Origin: Bacteroidota bacterium
GTDB lineage: Bacteria > Bacteroidota > Bacteroidia > Chitinophagales > Chitinophagaceae
NCBI GenBank assembly: GCA_023422835.1
Contig: JAFAGI010000012.1
Coordinates: 1 to 64,000, forward strand
DNA: 64,000 nucleotides
Direction: 5' to 3'
Shown: piece after piece, positions 60,829 through 64,000 of the stretch
Numbering within the stretch: the stretch's first letter is position 1
Layout: the number at the start of each line of letters is the position of its first letter
The notes under the pieces: model-generated
Told to the model about the DNA's origin: nothing
The model's input: the letters and a program-made list of their open reading frames with translations, nothing else
The model's database searches: none
Translations under genes and position numbers: made by a program

Positions 60829-61005
60829 ATGGAAAAAATCAATCCCTATAAAAACTTTATATCCCTGCCTGTTACTGATATCATCGCATTTTTCAAATGC
60901 ACAGGTTACCTTTCGAAAAAATTGAGAGGTAAGTATCAATTAACGTTTACCAGAGAAACATTTAAAAAGGTTGTTGATAAATATAATTATTACAAAAGCT
61001 GCTGA
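60829..61005 (+). CDS. Small hypothetical protein (58 residues)
   Basis: Open frame starting MEKINPYKNFISLPVTDII and ending in VDKYNYYKSC. It is basic, with aromatic residues spread through it and no signal or known motif. It lies in the divergent region between the trp promoter and the epimerase gene. Codon use looks ordinary, and nothing else fills this stretch. It is below the length where gene finders are reliable. Confidence 0.35.
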   Translation: MEKINPYKNFISLPVTDIIAFFKCTGYLSKKLRGKYQLTFTRETFKKVVDKYNYYKSC

Positions 61006-61163
61006 GACTTTTGCTTGCGTGAGCAATACGCACTGCGTGCTTATTAAGCGCAGCCCGAGTAAGGAACCTTGAGATGCATGTATCTTTTTACTTGAAGAAA
61101 TTGCCTGGGGTTGATATTTTTCACTTCTCACTTTTCACCATTTCATCATTGGTAAATCACAAA

Positions 61164-62270
61164 TCACAATTTGTATTCAACAAACTCCCACTGGGCTAAA
61201 AAACTTTGATCTGCTTCAGCGCCTATGCCCGGCAAATCGGGTGTTTGCAGCAACATGCCTTTATATGTGACGCCATTGATAACAGGATCTGCCAGGTGTC
61301 CTAATAGACAAGAGTCAAAATCATGATAAGCAATATTGTCGCAAGCCAACGCCAGGTGTACATTTGCAGACAAAGCTATCCGGCTTTCCAGCATGCCACC
61401 GAGCATGTTGGGAATATTATTTCGTTTACAGACTTCATGGATTTTCAACGCCTCAGCAATGCCGCCGGATTTAGCAAGTTTTATATTGATGCTATCAGTA
61501 GCCTTGTGCCTGATAAGTCTTTCCGCATCCCTGTGTGTATATACACTCTCATCTGCCATAACCGGTATTGCTGTTTGTTGTATGAGTTCAGGTAGATAAT
61601 CATCATCGGAGGTGCGCATGGGCTGTTCGCAAAACTCAATATCAAATTTTTCTATGCCCTGCAAAAGTTTTAAAGCATCGGCAGGCGTATATCCTTGGTT
61701 GGCATCTACCCTGATCTTTGTATTATTGCCAACGGCCTGCCTGATGGCCTGTATGCGCAGTATATCTTCTTCTGCGTTTTTGCCTAACTTTACTTTGATA
61801 ATGTTTACAAGCCTGTTGGCAACAAAATCATGCGCTGTTGCGCGCATATTGGCAATGCTATCAATACCAATGGTAAGGTCACTTTCGGGTTCAAAATAGG
61901 TACCGCCTAAAAACTTATAAAGCGGAAGGCCTTTGGCTTTGGCTGAAATATCATACAGACACATATCAAAAGCGCTCTTGATGGTGTAGTTACCTGCAAT
62001 GTAAGTCTGTAATTGCGCATTTCTGTCCTCAATGTTCAAAGGATCTTTACCGACCCACAGCTCTGCAAACTTTTTTGCAAGCACAAAGCAGGTATCCTGT
62101 GTTTCACCCACAATCATAGGGAAAGCGCTGCATTCGCCTACACCTTTCAAACCCGCATCAGTAAACACTTCTACATAGGTGTTCTGTGCATAATCCATTA
62201 CACCCGTTGCGATCACGAAGGGCACCATAGGTATGGAAAAACGGTAAATTTTTACAGCAGTTATTTGCAT
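61164..62270 (-). CDS. Dipeptide epimerase-like enolase superfamily protein
   Basis: Protein of 368 residues of the mandelate racemase/muconate lactonizing group. Metal ligands are D in RVDANQGYT, E in FCEQPM and D in VMADES; general bases are the KxK motif (IKVKLGK) and a lysine in NIKLAKSGG. The capping domain and an ending LLGHLADPVI match dipeptide epimerases such as L-Ala-D/L-Glu epimerase. These recycle peptidoglycan or dietary dipeptides. The exact dipeptide is uncertain. It is alone, convergent with the small ORF and divergent from the SpoU gene. Confidence 0.87.
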   Translation of the reverse strand: MQITAVKIYRFSIPMVPFVIATGVMDYAQNTYVEVFTDAGLKGVGECSAFPMIVGETQDTCFVLAKKFAELWVGKDPLNIEDRNAQLQTYIAGNYTIKSAFDMCLYDISAKAKGLPLYKFLGGTYFEPESDLTIGIDSIANMRATAHDFVANRLVNIIKVKLGKNAEEDILRIQAIRQAVGNNTKIRVDANQGYTPADALKLLQGIEKFDIEFCEQPMRTSDDDYLPELIQQTAIPVMADESVYTHRDAERLIRHKATDSINIKLAKSGGIAEALKIHEVCKRNNIPNMLGGMLESRIALSANVHLALACDNIAYHDFDSCLLGHLADPVINGVTYKGMLLQTPDLPGIGAEADQSFLAQWEFVEYKL

Positions 62271-62399
62271 GCGGCAGTTTAATTTTTATACTTTTGTGGC
62301 ACAATGTGCCTGGCTAATATATTAAAAATAATATTTTGAAGCAGATTTAAGCAGGCACAGATTAAATTAAGCCTGCGCAATATCTGATATTAACATAGC

Positions 62400-62957
62400 A
62401 TGAAGAAATTAAGTATGGATGAACTCAACCGTTTGTCGGTGGAAGCGTTTAAGGAAGCAAAAAAAAACAAAGTGATCGCAGTACTTGATAATGTCAGGAG
62501 CATGCACAACGTGGGCAGTGTATTCCGTACCGCCGACAGCTTCCTGATTACTGCTGTTATGCTCTGCGGCTACACCCCGCAACCCCCGCACAGGGATATT
62601 CATAAAACGGCATTAGGGGCTACCGAAACCGTTGATTGGATGTACTTTGAAAATACAGCAGATGCAGTAACGGCATTAAAACAAAAAGGCTATAAAGTTT
62701 ACGGCATAGAGCAGGTTGATACCAGCGAGAAGCTTGATGGGCGCACGTTTTCAGGCGATGAGCAAATAGCCGTGGTCTTCGGCAATGAGGTTCATGGCGT
62801 GGCGCATGAAGTGCTGGAAATCTGCGATGGTATTGTTGAAATTCCACAGGAAGGCACTAAGCATTCACTGAATATTTCTATCGCTGCCGGTATAGTTCTG
62901 TGGGAGGCATTTAAACAAGTGAAAAAGCCTGAATACAAAGTGCTTCCGGCGGGTTGA
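62400..62957 (+). CDS. TrmH/SpoU family RNA methyltransferase
   Basis: SPOUT methyltransferase of 185 residues with only the knot domain. VRSMHNVGSVFRTADSF is motif 1, VVFGNEVHGVAHEVL motif 2 and HSLNISIAAGIVLWEAF motif 3 with the catalytic asparagine/serine. The N-terminal RNA-binding domain of RlmB is missing, so this is a tRNA-type or unassigned 2'-O-methyltransferase (TrmH or a relative). It lies 129 bases from the epimerase on the opposite strand. Confidence 0.88.
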   Translation: MKKLSMDELNRLSVEAFKEAKKNKVIAVLDNVRSMHNVGSVFRTADSFLITAVMLCGYTPQPPHRDIHKTALGATETVDWMYFENTADAVTALKQKGYKVYGIEQVDTSEKLDGRTFSGDEQIAVVFGNEVHGVAHEVLEICDGIVEIPQEGTKHSLNISIAAGIVLWEAFKQVKKPEYKVLPAG

Positions 62958-62998
62958 TCATACAATACCGCCCTGCAAAGCCAGGCAGACCATGCATT

Positions 62999-63829
62999 TT
63001 ATTCAACAATAAACACAATAGCCTGCTTATGCCTGGAGCTCACTTTGGTGTTGTTCTGGATTCCCGGCTCCCAGTCTCCGCTGGCTTTGATCACCCTTAC
63101 AGCCTCTGCTGCCGTGCCGTAGCCAGGGTCATTCAAGGCTTTCACGTCACTTACTTTCCCGTTTTTTGCAACCGTAAAACCTACTACTACTCTGTAAGTT
63201 CCCGGAGGCGCGCCGTTCTCAACGGGCAGGTCTGCGTTGAGGCTGCGCCTTAAAAAGTTATCCCAATCGCCTCGGTAGCTTGCTTTTACCTGCACATCAA
63301 TAAAAATTTCTTCTTCTATTTTTTTGGAAGTTACGGAAGCTGCTATGTGCTCAAAAGTATTGCCGCCTTCGCCTTTGATCTGTACGGGAGGCGCTACTGC
63401 ATTGGTTTCCAGGCCCTCCTGTGTAAAGGCCGCGATCCTCGCATTGGACAGGTCGTGCTGGCTTTTTACGGTTTCCTTCACCATCCTGTCATCTACGATC
63501 TTCAGCGTGGAAAATTGTGTGGTCTTTAATTTAATGGTCTGAGGTTTTACTTTTTCCACTGGTTGTAAGGGCATGACAACCTGCGATTTTGTTTCACTGA
63601 CTGATTGCAGGTCGATCTCTCGGGTTATAAACGTTTTTGTTGTGGAATCTTTATCCTGCTTCAACTGCAACAAAAGACTGAATGCAGCAGCAATCATCAG
63701 CATGCCGGTTATGGCGTAAGTAATATGTTTGCGGTAGCTGCGCCTGAGATCATAAGCGCCATAGGCTTTGTTTCTGTTCTCAAAAATAATATCAAGAAAA
63801 TCAGATTGCAGAATTTTACTCTTTTCCAT
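62999..63829 (-). CDS. tonB: Energy transducer TonB
   Basis: Protein of 276 residues. NRNKAYGAYDLRRSYRKHI is the typical Bacteroidota cytoplasmic start, followed by one membrane helix (about 32-50) and a linker of about 130 residues that is not strongly proline-rich. The C-terminal TonB domain (about 185-276) includes PPGTYRVVVGFTVAKNGKVS and ends GIQNNTKVSSRHKQAIVFIV. It links the proton motive force to outer-membrane TonB-dependent receptors. ExbB/D are not in the window. Confidence 0.9.
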   Translation of the reverse strand: MEKSKILQSDFLDIIFENRNKAYGAYDLRRSYRKHITYAITGMLMIAAAFSLLLQLKQDKDSTTKTFITREIDLQSVSETKSQVVMPLQPVEKVKPQTIKLKTTQFSTLKIVDDRMVKETVKSQHDLSNARIAAFTQEGLETNAVAPPVQIKGEGGNTFEHIAASVTSKKIEEEIFIDVQVKASYRGDWDNFLRRSLNADLPVENGAPPGTYRVVVGFTVAKNGKVSDVKALNDPGYGTAAEAVRVIKASGDWEPGIQNNTKVSSRHKQAIVFIVE

Positions 63830-63847
63830 AAAATGCGTTTTAATTGT

Positions 63848-63985
63848 TTACAATAATTGGTTATTTATTTTGTGGTACGAGCAGCGCACAAGGTTTTCAA
63901 GATGAGCGCCAAAGGTTGCTTCCTTGTGTGCTATATCATTGTGTACTTCCGTTTTAAGCATGAATAGCACAAGAGATTCCGCCAT
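63848..63985 (-). CDS. Small hypothetical protein (45 residues)
   Basis: Open frame MAESLVLFMLKTEVHNDIAH and so on, ending in NNQLL, then a stop 19 bases before tonB. It has a stop just before its ATG, so the frame is complete. Glutamate and histidine are frequent, with one cysteine, and there is no signal. I do not recognise it. It may be a small gene or chance. It is near the window end, so its own upstream region is mostly unseen. Confidence 0.3.
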   Translation of the reverse strand: MAESLVLFMLKTEVHNDIAHKEATFGAHLENLVRCSYHKINNQLL

Positions 63986-64000
63986 TTATAATAAGCTTAT

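Noticed and set aside
61006..61163. Palindromes such as ttgcttgcgtgagcaa and gcactgcgtgc as another REP
   Set aside because: Short, not repeated elsewhere in the window in the same order.
1..64000. CRISPR array, rRNA or complete tRNA
   Set aside because: No spaced direct repeats of array type, no rRNA wording and no full cloverleaf seen by eye; the tRNA-like bases at 2754-2785 are only a fragment.

Overview
The window looks like a piece of a Bacteroidota chromosome, most likely Chitinophagaceae or a near relative. The family assignment is an inference. Support comes from promoter-like TTG-N19-TAnnTTTG elements in front of several genes, the near absence of Shine-Dalgarno sequences, a TonB protein with a long linker, lipoprotein-type GH43 enzymes, and Bacteroidota-type gene neighbours (SufS/SufE/DUF59, ptb-buk, YfhO, PA0069-type radical SAM). 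I see no tRNA or rRNA gene, CRISPR array or complete insertion sequence.

Layout. 1-2.45 kb: an AT-rich accessory cluster (DHFR-like, Crp/Fnr, DUF1761, YCII, CrtO-like) ending in a gene-free stretch with a promoter, short repeats, a tRNA-3'-end-like fragment and a strong terminator, which looks like an island edge. 3-9.4 kb: a glycan-degrading block on the minus strand with two tandem RICIN-GH43 lipoproteins whose 3' ends are almost identical, a GH43 gene fragment, an intact GH43 lipoprotein and a GH123/DUF4091-like protein. 9.4-12 kb: a decaying segment, where a DUF5107/TPR gene and an AraC regulator have both lost their 5' ends at one junction and a fucP-like transporter is broken. 12-15.4 kb: fuculokinase, fuculose-phosphate aldolase and a divergent LacI regulator. 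15.5-24.2 kb: Ca-type P-ATPase, butyrate kinase and phosphate butyryltransferase, sufS-sufE-DUF59, thioredoxin and small membrane or lipoproteins. 24.5-31.9 kb: a radical SAM protein and a 2H-phosphodiesterase-like protein that share a C-terminal clamp-binding-like motif, a U32 protease-like protein with a ferredoxin, two NAD(P)-binding oxidoreductases, a thioredoxin-like protein and a second LacI regulator. 32.2-39.5 kb: pfkA, pyk, rplT/rpmI, a lipoprotein, era and der. 39.5-47.2 kb: YfhO and a set of glycosyltransferases with an FkbM methyltransferase, probably for a surface polysaccharide. 47.2-52.8 kb: ClC channel, M28 peptidase, rlmB, murQ and hisH. 52.9-60.7 kb: a complete trpEGDCF-X-BA operon with a Trp-rich leader peptide and attenuator, and an unrelated secreted protein (X) inside it. 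60.8-64 kb: an enolase-superfamily epimerase, a SpoU methyltransferase and TonB.

The most unusual signals are four. First, the radical SAM/2H pair with matching QxxLF tails, preceded by two palindromic operator-like repeats. Second, a dispersed 5'-leader element found in the same orientation before pyk, a lipoprotein gene and a GH43 gene, with tandem copies and start-stop mini-ORFs before pyk. Third, the secreted protein embedded and translationally coupled inside the trp operon. Fourth, REP-like palindromic modules at 28.4, 36.0 and 37.1 kb.
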